Below, piece after piece: positions 37,008 through 45,301 of a stretch of 64,000 nucleotides of DNA (its first letter is position 1; each line of letters opens with the position of its first letter). The notes under the pieces are model-generated. The model was not told where the DNA came from. It saw only the letters and a list, made by a program, of their open reading frames with translations, and searched no databases. The position numbers and the translations under genes are program-made. The DNA lies in the NCBI GenBank assembly GCA_903887375.1, contig CAISPN010000094.1, positions 1 through 64,000 on the forward strand, written 5' to 3'. Source of the DNA: an uncultured cyanobacterium (lineage in GTDB: Bacteria > Cyanobacteriota > Cyanobacteriia > Cyanobacteriales > Microcystaceae).

Positions 37008-37031
37008 ATGACAGGTCTTATGACCAGTCAT
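37008..37031. promoter_or_regulatory. Imperfect palindrome upstream of the chemosensory run
   Basis: ATGACAGGTC (37008-37017), TTAT, GACCAGTCAT (37022-37031): 9 of 10 positions are complementary. It lies 240 bases before the first CheW gene and about 114 bases past the bestrophin stop, where an operon promoter is expected. Candidate operator; the binding protein is unknown. Confidence 0.4.
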
Positions 37032-37083
37032 AGGACTTTAGTGGATTAAGATCATAGGATCTAGCTACAACTCATTATTTTCG

Positions 37084-37103
37084 TAACTTTTCAGAAAAAG
37101 TTA
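37084..37103 (-). terminator. Weak hairpin after the bestrophin pair
   Basis: Perfect 8-bp stem TAACTTTT (37084-37091), loop CAGA, AAAAGTTA (37096-37103), 42 bases past the bestrophin stop on the minus strand. No T-run follows, so termination is uncertain. Confidence 0.35.
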
Positions 37104-37144
37104 ATATCTAAAATAATACAAATAAAATATAAAAGTATATAGAG

Positions 37145-38026
37145 CTAGCTTTGGTTGTGGATGAATTCTTCCACATTTTTTTCAATATTAAGACAGATTT
37201 TATCTAGAGGAAGATAATTATAGTTATGGCCAAAGGGGTTTTCCAGTTGCGAGCCAATTTCTTCTATTCCAAGAAGCGAGAAACTGACAAGCCAAACAAA
37301 AACACCAGTAAACCAGCCTAGTTCTCTAACAAATTGGAATGGCAAAACTAAGCAATACACTACAATTAACTGTCTTAAATGGGTGGAATAAGCTGAAGGT
37401 AATGGAGTTTCTAGAATACGTATACACCCATTTAGAGAAGATTGATACTCCTGCATTGTATGGAGTATGCTCGTCAACTGATTTACATGAAGGTTTCCTT
37501 CTTTGCACTTATTTTGCAGATACTCAGCTATCCAATTAGTTATCTCTAATGGAAAGTTTCTTACATTTTTTAGCTTTTTATATTGGTCTACTGAGAGCCA
37601 TTTTGCCAATTCTTGGTTGGGGCACTCTTGCCTTAGATAAAGTTTCTTGGCAATAGCTAAAGCTGGCAGCAAGCGGAGAACTTGAACTTTTTTTTCTTTC
37701 TCTTGGGGGGTTTGAGTATTGATATTGCTCCAGATTTGCCAGATAAGATTGTTAATGGTAATGGTTGTAGCTGCCCAGAGTTTTCTTCCTTCCCAAAAAC
37801 GCTCATAAGCTGTATTAGTGCGAAAAACCAACAAAAGAGCTAGTACGATACTAGGGATTACATTGCCTAAAACTGGCTGTGCTACTGGTAGATTATAAAA
37901 GTATAGAGTAGAAATTAATAGACCAAATAGAGCAAAGCAAATTGAACGAACCAATATTACTGGTACTACAGAGCCCTTGATTTGAAAAGTAGTTTTAATC
38001 CACTCTGCGCTATCTGACTTAAACAC
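37145..38026 (-). CDS. Bestrophin-family anion channel (copy 2)
   Basis: 293 residues. Family signatures: VPVILVRSICFALFGLLIST near the N terminus, RTNTAYERFWEGRKLW, and PFQFVRELGWFTGVFVWLVSFSLLGIEEIGSQLENPFG. It is very similar to, and the same length as, the copy 11 bases upstream. Bacterial and plastid bestrophins conduct anions such as chloride and, in algae, bicarbonate; some bacterial ones prefer cations. The substrate is not readable here. Confidence 0.92.
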   Translation of the reverse strand: MFKSDSAEWIKTTFQIKGSVVPVILVRSICFALFGLLISTLYFYNLPVAQPVLGNVIPSIVLALLLVFRTNTAYERFWEGRKLWAATTITINNLIWQIWSNINTQTPQEKEKKVQVLRLLPALAIAKKLYLRQECPNQELAKWLSVDQYKKLKNVRNFPLEITNWIAEYLQNKCKEGNLHVNQLTSILHTMQEYQSSLNGCIRILETPLPSAYSTHLRQLIVVYCLVLPFQFVRELGWFTGVFVWLVSFSLLGIEEIGSQLENPFGHNYNYLPLDKICLNIEKNVEEFIHNQS

Positions 38027-38037
38027 CTAATAACCCA

Positions 38038-38919
38038 CTAGCTTTGATTTTGGATGAACTCTTCTACACTTTTTTCAATAGTAAGACAAATTTCATCTAG
38101 AGGTAAATCATTAGGTTCATAGCCAAAAGGATTTTCAATCTGCAAGCCAATTTCTTCAATACCAAAAAGAGCAAAACTGACAAGCCCAACAAAAGCGCCT
38201 GTAAACCAGCCTAGATCTTTAACAAATTGAAAAGGTAAAACTAGGCAATATATAGCAACTAATTGTTTAAGGTGGATTGAATAGGCTTTGGGTATGGGAG
38301 TTTTTAATATGCGCACACAACCATTGACTGAAGCTTGATAATCTTGAATTGTATGTTGCATATTAGCTAACTGGCTTAAAGTTAGAGCGCCTCTTCTGTA
38401 CTCATCTTGCAAGGCTTCTCCTATCCAGTAAGTAATCTCCAATGGGAAGTTGTTTATATCTTTTAGTTTTTCGTATTGTTCTATTGAGAGCCACTTGGCT
38501 AATTGCTCGTTAGGTTTCTCATTGCGCAGATAAAGCTTTTTAGCTATAGCTAGAGCCGGTAGTAAGCGAATAGCTTTGATTTTTCTCTCTTTACCTTCAT
38601 TGGTTTTATCATCTACTGCGGCCCAAATTTGCCAGGTAAGATTACTAATAGTGACTGATGTTCCTCCCCAGAACCTTCTACCCTCCCAGAAACGATCATA
38701 AGATGTATTTGTGCGAAAAACCAACAAAAGACCAAGTACAATGCTGGGGATAACATTTCCTAAAACTGGCTGTGCTACTGGTATTTTATAAAAATATAAA
38801 GTAGAAATTAATAGACCAAAGAGGGCAAAATAAATTGAGCGCTCTAAAATTATAGGCACTACCGATCCTTTGATTTGTAGAGTTGATTTTAGCCAACCCT
38901 TATTATCTGATTCCAACAT
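38038..38919 (-). CDS. Bestrophin-family anion channel (copy 1)
   Basis: 293 residues, tandem paralogue of the next gene: RTNTSYDRFWEGRRFW, PFQFVKDLGWFTGAFVGLVSFALFGIEEIGLQIENPFG. The two share most residues across their full length, so the duplication is fairly recent. It is divergent from the crcB pair with a 63-base shared upstream region. Confidence 0.92.
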   Translation of the reverse strand: MLESDNKGWLKSTLQIKGSVVPIILERSIYFALFGLLISTLYFYKIPVAQPVLGNVIPSIVLGLLLVFRTNTSYDRFWEGRRFWGGTSVTISNLTWQIWAAVDDKTNEGKERKIKAIRLLPALAIAKKLYLRNEKPNEQLAKWLSIEQYEKLKDINNFPLEITYWIGEALQDEYRRGALTLSQLANMQHTIQDYQASVNGCVRILKTPIPKAYSIHLKQLVAIYCLVLPFQFVKDLGWFTGAFVGLVSFALFGIEEIGLQIENPFGYEPNDLPLDEICLTIEKSVEEFIQNQS

Positions 38920-38982
38920 ACAAAAACTCCAGATAAACTCAAGTATAAATTAAATTAGCAAACTTTGTAAATCTGAGCAATA

Positions 38983-39378
38983 ATGGATTCTACTGTTTTA
39001 ACCTATCCGCTAGTAATAACGTTTGGGGCTATTACTGGCGCTTTGAGCCGTTTTTATATTACTGAATATAGCAAGAGAAACTGGGGAGAAAAATTTCCCT
39101 ATGGCACTTTTATAATAAATATTTCAGGATCTTTGTTATTAGGATTTTTCGTTACTATTTCTAGCGGTATTTTTAGCTATACCAAAGAATTAGAGCTATT
39201 AATCAAAATAGGATTTTTGGGCTCTTATACTACTTTTTCTACCTACGAGTGGGAAACACTTTTTCTCTGGCGTAAAAATAAAGTAGCAGCGACTGTCCTT
39301 TATTGGCTTGGTAGTAGTATTTTGGGGGTTATGGCAGTTTACCTGGGTAGTTTTCTTGCCAATTTATTGATTAAATAA
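38983..39378 (+). CDS. crcB: Fluoride channel CrcB/Fluc, first of a pair
   Basis: 131 residues, four TM helices. Signatures: GAITGALSRFYITEY, an Asn in INISGSLLLGFF, and FLGSYTTFSTYEWE (the TTFST Phe box region). Fluc proteins are dual-topology dimers that let fluoride leave the cell. Here two unequal copies are adjacent (11-base gap), as in genomes where the channel is a heterodimer. No fluoride riboswitch fits in the short upstream region. Confidence 0.93.
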   Translation: MDSTVLTYPLVITFGAITGALSRFYITEYSKRNWGEKFPYGTFIINISGSLLLGFFVTISSGIFSYTKELELLIKIGFLGSYTTFSTYEWETLFLWRKNKVAATVLYWLGSSILGVMAVYLGSFLANLLIK

Positions 39379-39389
39379 GTAGAGAATTT

Positions 39390-39791
39390 TTGATGATTAA
39401 CGCAATTAGAACTGCATTGGCAATATCCTATGGTGCTACAGCTGGCGCGCTTGCTCGTTATTATTTTACTGAGTTCATTAAAAATTCACTAGGCAAAGAT
39501 TATGGCTTTTTAGCCACCTTTATGATCAATTTTACTGGCTGCATTTTAATTGGTTTTCTACTAACTCCTAATATTGGCAAAGTTGAAAGGCTTTCACCAG
39601 AGAAACGTTTGCTATTAGTAACTGGGTTTTGCGGAGCTTTCACTACTTTTTCTGGTTATAGTTTGGAAACAACAATTTTTATTGAACAGCAGAACTTCCA
39701 GCTCGCTTTTAACTATTGGTTTGGGAGTATTGTTGTAGGAATATTAGGGGTTATTTTGGGTATTAAATTATCCCGAAGCCAAGATATCTAG
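39390..39791 (+). CDS. crcB: Fluoride channel CrcB/Fluc, second of a pair
   Basis: 133 residues with the same plan: GATAGALARYYFTEF, INFTGCILIGFLL, FCGAFTTFSGYSLE. It diverges from the first copy mainly outside the pore motifs, consistent with two subunits of opposite fixed topology. Its stop directly abuts the convergent lpxD stop (39791/39792). Confidence 0.93.
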   Translation: MMINAIRTALAISYGATAGALARYYFTEFIKNSLGKDYGFLATFMINFTGCILIGFLLTPNIGKVERLSPEKRLLLVTGFCGAFTTFSGYSLETTIFIEQQNFQLAFNYWFGSIVVGILGVILGIKLSRSQDI

Positions 39792-40811
39792 TTATTTTGC
39801 TATCTCTTTAAAAAGCTGGTACATTTCCGGAAGACGTTTATAGATAGCAGAAACCTTGAGATAGAGTTTGTTGGGTACCGCTGGACTACCAGAGATTACT
39901 TGACCAGCTTCTACATCACTATGCACACCACTTTGGGCAGAAACTATCACTCCTTTGCCAATTTTCACCTGGTTAGCCACTCCTACTTGTCCTGCAAGGA
40001 TCACTCTATCGCCAATTTCAACACCACCAGCTAAGCCAACTTGCGCTGCCAAGGCGCAACCACTACCGACAGTACAACCATGGGCAATATGGACCATATT
40101 ATCTAGCTTGGTTTGGCTTTTAATGAGAGTTCTTCCTACTGCTGGGCGATCTATGGTACTATTGCAGCCAACTTCTACTCCATCTTCCAAGACGGTAAAA
40201 CCAGATTGTTCCATTTTGTACCATCCCTCTTTGGTTGGCACAAAACCAAAACCCTCAGAGCCAATCACTGCCCCTGAATGGATGACACAGTCGGCGCCTA
40301 CTATAGTTCTCTCATGTATAGTGCAGTTAGCATGGAGGGTGGTTCTATCTCCTACAGTTACCTCAGGATAAATGACTACATTGGGGTGAATACAGACCCC
40401 ATCGCCAATTTGGACATGAGAATTGATCACTACATGGGCGCCTATTGCCACATCTTTACCTAAAACTACATCTTCAGAAATTACAGCAGTAGGATGAATC
40501 GAGCCAACAGGTCGAAAGGGCTTATAAAATAAACTGATCGTTTGAGCGAAGAATAATCGAGGATTATCAGTGGTCAACCAAGCAAGTCCAGAATTAGTTG
40601 CCCTATCGGTTAGGGAGGCATCTGCGGGCAAAATTATGGCACTAGCGGCAGTCGTCTCTAATAGGTGGGCAAATCTGGGCCCTTCTATGTAGGTGATAGC
40701 CCCTATGGTTGCTTCTTCTAAAGATGCGACTTGAGAAAGTTCGGGATCACTCAAGATATTGTAATCTTTAACATCACTGGCAAGTTTCTCTACTATCTCT
40801 TTAAACTTCAT
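39792..40811 (-). CDS. lpxD: UDP-3-O-acylglucosamine N-acyltransferase
   Basis: Third step of lipid A synthesis. 339 residues: N-terminal uridine-binding domain (about 1-100), then a long left-handed beta-helix (AIGAHVVINSHVQIGDGVCIHPNVVIYPEV...), a catalytic-type His in VHIAHGCTVG, and a C-terminal helix (YLKVSAIYKRLPEMYQLFKEI). Followed on its 5' side by the pentapeptide-repeat gene with a 6-base gap, so cotranscription is likely. Confidence 0.95.
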   Translation of the reverse strand: MKFKEIVEKLASDVKDYNILSDPELSQVASLEEATIGAITYIEGPRFAHLLETTAASAIILPADASLTDRATNSGLAWLTTDNPRLFFAQTISLFYKPFRPVGSIHPTAVISEDVVLGKDVAIGAHVVINSHVQIGDGVCIHPNVVIYPEVTVGDRTTLHANCTIHERTIVGADCVIHSGAVIGSEGFGFVPTKEGWYKMEQSGFTVLEDGVEVGCNSTIDRPAVGRTLIKSQTKLDNMVHIAHGCTVGSGCALAAQVGLAGGVEIGDRVILAGQVGVANQVKIGKGVIVSAQSGVHSDVEAGQVISGSPAVPNKLYLKVSAIYKRLPEMYQLFKEIAK

Positions 40812-40817
40812 AAAACT

Positions 40818-41366
40818 TTAACTTAGGGAAGTACCTTCCAAACAAGTCTTCTCAGTGATAATCCCATCTACTATAGCTGCTTCTAATTGGGCGCACAAGA
40901 GGTTGACTCCAGTTAAATTAGTACCTCGTAGAATAGCACTAGTTAAATCAGCTTCTTCTAGGTCAGCGTAGCTCAAATCTGCTCCAGCTAAGTTGGCAGA
41001 TCTTAGATCTGCTTGTGACAAATGACTAGATATAAGATTACATCCTCTTAAGTCTGCTCCTTTTAGATCTACTCCATCTAGATCTAAGCGGGTCAAGATG
41101 GCCCCTGCCAAAAAAGATCCAGCTAATGAGATTCTTGAAGTTTGAGCTTCTAAAAAGGTTGCCCCGCGAAGATCTGCGTTGCGAAGGTCAGCTCCTGTGA
41201 GATCGGCGCCATTGAGGTTGGCACCGCGCAAATTTGCTCTTAGAGAAGCTTCTCTTAAATCGGCCCCGCTTAAATCGGCCCCACTGAGATTGCAGCCATT
41301 TAGGTTAATGCCAGCTAAATCCTTTATCTGTCCTCGAATAATCGCTCCTAAATCCAGTTCTTTCAT
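40818..41366 (-). CDS. Pentapeptide-repeat protein
   Basis: 182 residues made largely of A(D/N)LxX repeats (LSGADLSGADLREASL, LNGADLTGADLRNADLRG, LAGADLSYADLEEADL), which fold as a right-handed quadrilateral helix. One interruption (about 70-90, LEAQTSRISLAGSFLAG) splits the array. No signal peptide or membrane segment. Function is unknown; such proteins are abundant in cyanobacteria. Confidence 0.92.
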   Translation of the reverse strand: MKELDLGAIIRGQIKDLAGINLNGCNLSGADLSGADLREASLRANLRGANLNGADLTGADLRNADLRGATFLEAQTSRISLAGSFLAGAILTRLDLDGVDLKGADLRGCNLISSHLSQADLRSANLAGADLSYADLEEADLTSAILRGTNLTGVNLLCAQLEAAIVDGIITEKTCLEGTSLS

Positions 41367-41376
41367 TGAATTTCAT

Positions 41377-42777
41377 TTAAACCTTTGTGCGATGATCATC
41401 ATCCTCTAACCAGATGGGCGGGACATGGCTGGGATGATCTGGTAATTTGACCATTCCCATTTCACTTAGGCGAATAAAAGTATCTAAATGCCCAAGCAAA
41501 CTGGGATCAAATCTAATACCGCTAAGTTGATTGCATTTTTCTAGTGCTTGCAAGGGAGTTAAAGCCTCGCGGGTTCCTCTAGTTTGGGTGAGCTCTTGAA
41601 AATAAATAGCCAGCCCCAAAATGCGCGATTCTATAGGGATTTCTTCTTCTTTTAATTGTTGAGGCTGACCGCTACCGTCCCAATATTCTAATTGATGCAG
41701 AACAATTTTGGTAATACTTTCTAATTCAGGCATTGCTCCTAATAACTGAGAGCTAAGAATTGCTCTATTGCGCCAAAAGGCTAAATCTTTCTCCTTGAGC
41801 TCACTTGCTCGATTGGTAAAGACTTCTATTGGAGCCTCGGCTAATCCTACTCTAAAGAGCAAGCCAGCCAATTTCAATCTTCTCAATTGGAGAGTAGATA
41901 AATCTATAATTTGACCTAGGGTTTCAGAAAGCGCTGCTACTTGTAAAGAAGCAACGGGATTAGCTATATCCCTTTGATCGACTTTCTGGGCCATTCTCAA
42001 AAAAGCCTGTAATTTATTGGCTTTAAGGTTGCGGTTTAATTTGAGGGCTTGACCTTCTAGTTTTACTAATTCTTGAGCCTGACGATTAAGGGTTATCAAT
42101 TGCTCTTGACTAGTTTGCAGATAACTGACAATTCTAGCAACCACTCCAGTCAAATCAGCCGCCAAAGGTGATAAGTTCTGGTTTATTTGTTGCTGGTAAT
42201 GGGCTACTTCTTGAGCCAAAGAACTATCTAATTTTGCAAAATTATCAATCAAAATACTTGCCGATTTGTCAACTATAGCTCGATCAAAAGTCCAAAGACC
42301 ATAGAATTTGCGCTCGGTATCAATCTTCGCAATAGTTTCGTCGTTGTACTCAGCAGGTAAAAGTTCATAGGTCAAGACAGCTGCTGCGTAGTTAGTATCT
42401 ATGATGATTAAGTTCCACTCATTGGTTAAAACATTATCGTTGGCAAATTCCACCAAGGAAACGTTAGATGTATCATCAGAGCTAATACTGGCAAAACCAC
42501 TATCGAAAGTTGATGCAATAACTACTTTGCCACTTTTTTGGACAATCTGAGCATATCTTTTGGCCTCTTGCTGGTACCATTTACCTTGCTGAAATGTAGC
42601 GATAACCAGAGGGTCGCCTTCTTGCTGAAGAATATGATCTTCTAAGGCATGGCAAAGGGCTACCAGGGTATTTTTAAAATACACCTCGTAACTTGAGGGT
42701 AAATGATCTGATCCAAAATAAGCTTTTAGCTGATTGAGTGTGGCGTCTGCTCTCATCTTTAAATCTGCTCCTACCAA
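41377..42777 (-). CDS. DICT-type sensory protein with degenerate HD-GYP-like C terminus
   Basis: 466 residues. The N-terminal half (about 25-180) resembles the DICT sensory domain found with two-component proteins (SYEVYFKNTLVALCHALEDHIL, VIATFQQGKWYQQEAKRYAQI). A helical linker follows. The C-terminal ~160 residues look like an HD-GYP module but degraded: HQLEYWDGSGQPQQLKEEEIPIESRILGLAIYFQEL keeps the H...DGSGxP and IP..RIL pattern yet lacks the metal-binding aspartate of the usual ADxxDAL. It may bind rather than hydrolyse a ligand. The start could be Met8 instead of Met1. Confidence 0.7.
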   Translation of the reverse strand: MVGADLKMRADATLNQLKAYFGSDHLPSSYEVYFKNTLVALCHALEDHILQQEGDPLVIATFQQGKWYQQEAKRYAQIVQKSGKVVIASTFDSGFASISSDDTSNVSLVEFANDNVLTNEWNLIIIDTNYAAAVLTYELLPAEYNDETIAKIDTERKFYGLWTFDRAIVDKSASILIDNFAKLDSSLAQEVAHYQQQINQNLSPLAADLTGVVARIVSYLQTSQEQLITLNRQAQELVKLEGQALKLNRNLKANKLQAFLRMAQKVDQRDIANPVASLQVAALSETLGQIIDLSTLQLRRLKLAGLLFRVGLAEAPIEVFTNRASELKEKDLAFWRNRAILSSQLLGAMPELESITKIVLHQLEYWDGSGQPQQLKEEEIPIESRILGLAIYFQELTQTRGTREALTPLQALEKCNQLSGIRFDPSLLGHLDTFIRLSEMGMVKLPDHPSHVPPIWLEDDDHRTKV

Positions 42778-42792
42778 TTACTCTAGCAGAAT

Positions 42793-43272
42793 TTAGCTCT
42801 GCAATAACACTACTACAGCATAGGATGCTATACCTTCTTCTCTACCAGTAGGTCCAAGTTGTTCATTAGTGGTGGCTTTGACACTAACTTGTTCAGTTTC
42901 AATTTCCAGGGCTTTGGCTAGATTTTGCCTCATTAAATTAATATGGGGTTTCAATTTGGGTCTTTCTGCTACTATTACTGTATCAATATTGCCGATTCTC
43001 CATCCTCTGGTTTTTACTATGTGATATACTTCCTTGAGCAATTTGATACTATCAGCGCCCGACCATTGCGGATCGCTTGGGGGAAAATAATGCCCAATAT
43101 CCCCTAAACTCAAAGCGCCTAGCAGTGAGTCCATAATGGCATGAGTCAATACATCAGCATCGCTATGTCCCAACAGACCAAGGGAATGTTCAATGGTCAA
43201 TCCTCCCAATATTAGAGGACGCTCGGGTACTAGCCGGTGGATATCATAACCATTACCAATACGAATATTCAT
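42793..43272 (-). CDS. ispF: 2-C-methyl-D-erythritol 2,4-cyclodiphosphate synthase
   Basis: Fifth step of the MEP isoprenoid pathway. 159 residues with [11 protein letters not shown] (metal ligands Asp and His), [22 protein letters not shown] and the [20 protein letters not shown] motif. Normal length. Divergent from the DUF2079 gene with 16 bases between start codons. Confidence 0.97.
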   Translation of the reverse strand: MNIRIGNGYDIHRLVPERPLILGGLTIEHSLGLLGHSDADVLTHAIMDSLLGALSLGDIGHYFPPSDPQWSGADSIKLLKEVYHIVKTRGWRIGNIDTVIVAERPKLKPHINLMRQNLAKALEIETEQVSVKATTNEQLGPTGREEGIASYAVVVLLQS

Positions 43273-43288
43273 TTTCTAAAAGTTATTT

Positions 43289-44659
43289 TTGATGCCAAAA
43301 GTTTTATCCAAACCATCCTATCAGATCGCAGCTATAGCAACTGTAGTCTTATTTTTTTTTAGTAGTCTGAGGCATATTTTATTCAAATCAGGTGCCTATG
43401 ATTTGGGGATTTTTGATCAAGCTGTCTATCTCATCAGCCAAAGAGAGGTACCTATTTCCTCTTTGATGGGCTTTCATATCTTAGGAGATCATGCTGCCTG
43501 GATCTTATATTTACTGGCTATTCCCTATAAAATCTATCCAAGTGTCTATTGGCTTTTATTTATTCAATCGTTGGCTCTATCTATAGCAGTATTACCTCTG
43601 TGGCAATTATCAAAGCTAAATGGTCTATCAGAGAGGCAGTGTATCACTGTAGCACTAATATATTTACTATATCCAGCAATATTCAATATTAATTTATTTG
43701 ATTTTCATCCCGATGTTTTAGCTTTACCATTGTTATTTACAGCGGTTTTAACAGCTAAGAAAAATAATATTTTGGGTTTTATTCTTTCTATTTTATTTAT
43801 ATTGGGTTGCAAGGAGATTTTCTCACTCACTGTAATTGCTTTAGGTCTATGGCTGTTGCTTGTAGAAAAAAAAAGAAGCTATGGTTTTCTAGCTATTATA
43901 TCTGGCTTAATCTGGTTTATGATTGCCACTGGAATAATTATTCCCTTTTATAGCCATGGTGAAGCTGCTGGGGTTCATCGTTATAGTTTTCTAGGTAGTT
44001 CAGTTTCTCAAGTATCAAGTAATATTATTTTTAAACCTTGGTTAATTCTGGGACATATTTTTATTAAAGAAAATTTAGAATATCTCATATTTCTTATATT
44101 GCCAGTAATCTGGGCTTTTTCTTTTAAATCGCTTTGGTATTTGTTACCAGCTATTCCTACATTGGTATTAAATTTAATTACTGATTATCAACCGCAAAAA
44201 GATTTAACTCATCATTATAGTCTTGTTATACTACCTTTTTTGATGCTAATGGTTATAGCAGCGGTGGTTTATGACAAGGGCAAATACGCCAGGATCTGGT
44301 CTTTGATCTGCTTTTTGATTTTTGCTAAGTACTTGTATTTTACTGGAAATTATTTAAATAGCCTAGATTCTTGGCAAGCTACTACTGAATCTATCTCCAG
44401 GATTAAAGATAATGGGTCTGTGCTAACTTGGCCTGAAACAGTTGCTCATCTATCTCAAAGAAAAGAGATTTATATGGCTTTGGATGAATCTAAACTGGAT
44501 AATCTAGAAAAGTTTGATCATATCTTGCTTAACCAACGCCATCCAGGTTGGCTGAGCTCACCTGAGAAAATTTCTAATTTAATCACTAGAGTTCAAAATG
44601 AGTCAAACTTGAAACTAGATTACCAAAAAGATGGTGTATTCTTATTTAACAAAAAGTAA
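43289..44659 (+). CDS. DUF2079-type polytopic membrane protein
   Basis: 456 residues with about ten to twelve TM helices and the family motif SGAYDLGIFDQAVYLISQ near the N terminus, followed by GDHAAWILYLLAIPYKI and DFHPDVLALPLLF. It resembles the mannosyltransferase-like (GT-C fold) membrane proteins. The C-terminal ~100 residues are soluble. Substrate unknown. Confidence 0.85.
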   Translation: MMPKVLSKPSYQIAAIATVVLFFFSSLRHILFKSGAYDLGIFDQAVYLISQREVPISSLMGFHILGDHAAWILYLLAIPYKIYPSVYWLLFIQSLALSIAVLPLWQLSKLNGLSERQCITVALIYLLYPAIFNINLFDFHPDVLALPLLFTAVLTAKKNNILGFILSILFILGCKEIFSLTVIALGLWLLLVEKKRSYGFLAIISGLIWFMIATGIIIPFYSHGEAAGVHRYSFLGSSVSQVSSNIIFKPWLILGHIFIKENLEYLIFLILPVIWAFSFKSLWYLLPAIPTLVLNLITDYQPQKDLTHHYSLVILPFLMLMVIAAVVYDKGKYARIWSLICFLIFAKYLYFTGNYLNSLDSWQATTESISRIKDNGSVLTWPETVAHLSQRKEIYMALDESKLDNLEKFDHILLNQRHPGWLSSPEKISNLITRVQNESNLKLDYQKDGVFLFNKK

Positions 44660-44749
44660 GTAGTATAGAGATATTGTCGATAATTCAGCCATGAGTAATT
44701 TGAATTATAATGAAAATATAACTTTAGCCAAAAGTCGAGGTGAAGTTCT

Positions 44750-45298
44750 ATGGCTGTTCTTACTCTAGAAAACGGTGATATTTATACTCAATTAGAGGAC
44801 ATAGAACCTTTTCTAGCTAAACTGAAAGTCCAACTCAATCACTGGCCGCTCGATCAAGCCAGAGCTGATCTTCTATCTCAAGAATCGTTAGAACCTCAAG
44901 AAAAAGAAGAACTATTGAAGTCTATAGATTTCTATTTTGAGCAACTTACAAGAGATTTAGGTTATCAAAGTCGTGATTTAATCGTACTACACCCATCGCT
45001 TTCGGGGCTTTCTGTCCTATTGGAAAAATTTGCCCGCTGCCATACCCATGCCGATGACGAGGTACGCTATATCATTGATGGTGAAGGAGTATTTGGCTTT
45101 GTTTTTCCCGATGGTAGCCAAGGTGAATTAACAGTCCAAGCTGGAGAATATATCAATGTTCCTAAATTTACCGAACATTGGTTTCATCTGAGCGACAGCA
45201 ATAAAGTAAAAGCTGTCCGATATTTTACCAATACTGAAGGTTGGTCCCCTATATACACCAATACCGTAATTCGCTTTCCTCAATTAATCTCTAAATAG
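44750..45298 (+). CDS. mtnD: Acireductone dioxygenase
   Basis: Methionine salvage enzyme that oxidises the acireductone to the 2-keto precursor of methionine and formate. 182 residues, cupin fold. Metal ligands H98, H100, E104 (CHTHADDEVRYI) and H143 (TEHWFH). A good ribosome binding site (GAGGTGA) precedes the ATG. It lies three bases before the RuBisCO-like gene, which acts two steps earlier in the same pathway. Confidence 0.93.
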   Translation: MAVLTLENGDIYTQLEDIEPFLAKLKVQLNHWPLDQARADLLSQESLEPQEKEELLKSIDFYFEQLTRDLGYQSRDLIVLHPSLSGLSVLLEKFARCHTHADDEVRYIIDGEGVFGFVFPDGSQGELTVQAGEYINVPKFTEHWFHLSDSNKVKAVRYFTNTEGWSPIYTNTVIRFPQLISK

Positions 45299-45301
45299 AG
45301 T

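Noticed and set aside
38920-38982. Fluoride riboswitch upstream of the crcB pair
   Set aside because: The gap is only 63 bases, and I see no crcB-motif-like conserved segments or pseudoknot.
40818-41366. Short tandem DNA repeats suggesting a CRISPR array
   Set aside because: The repetition comes from codons of a pentapeptide-repeat protein. Units are too short and there are no unique spacers.
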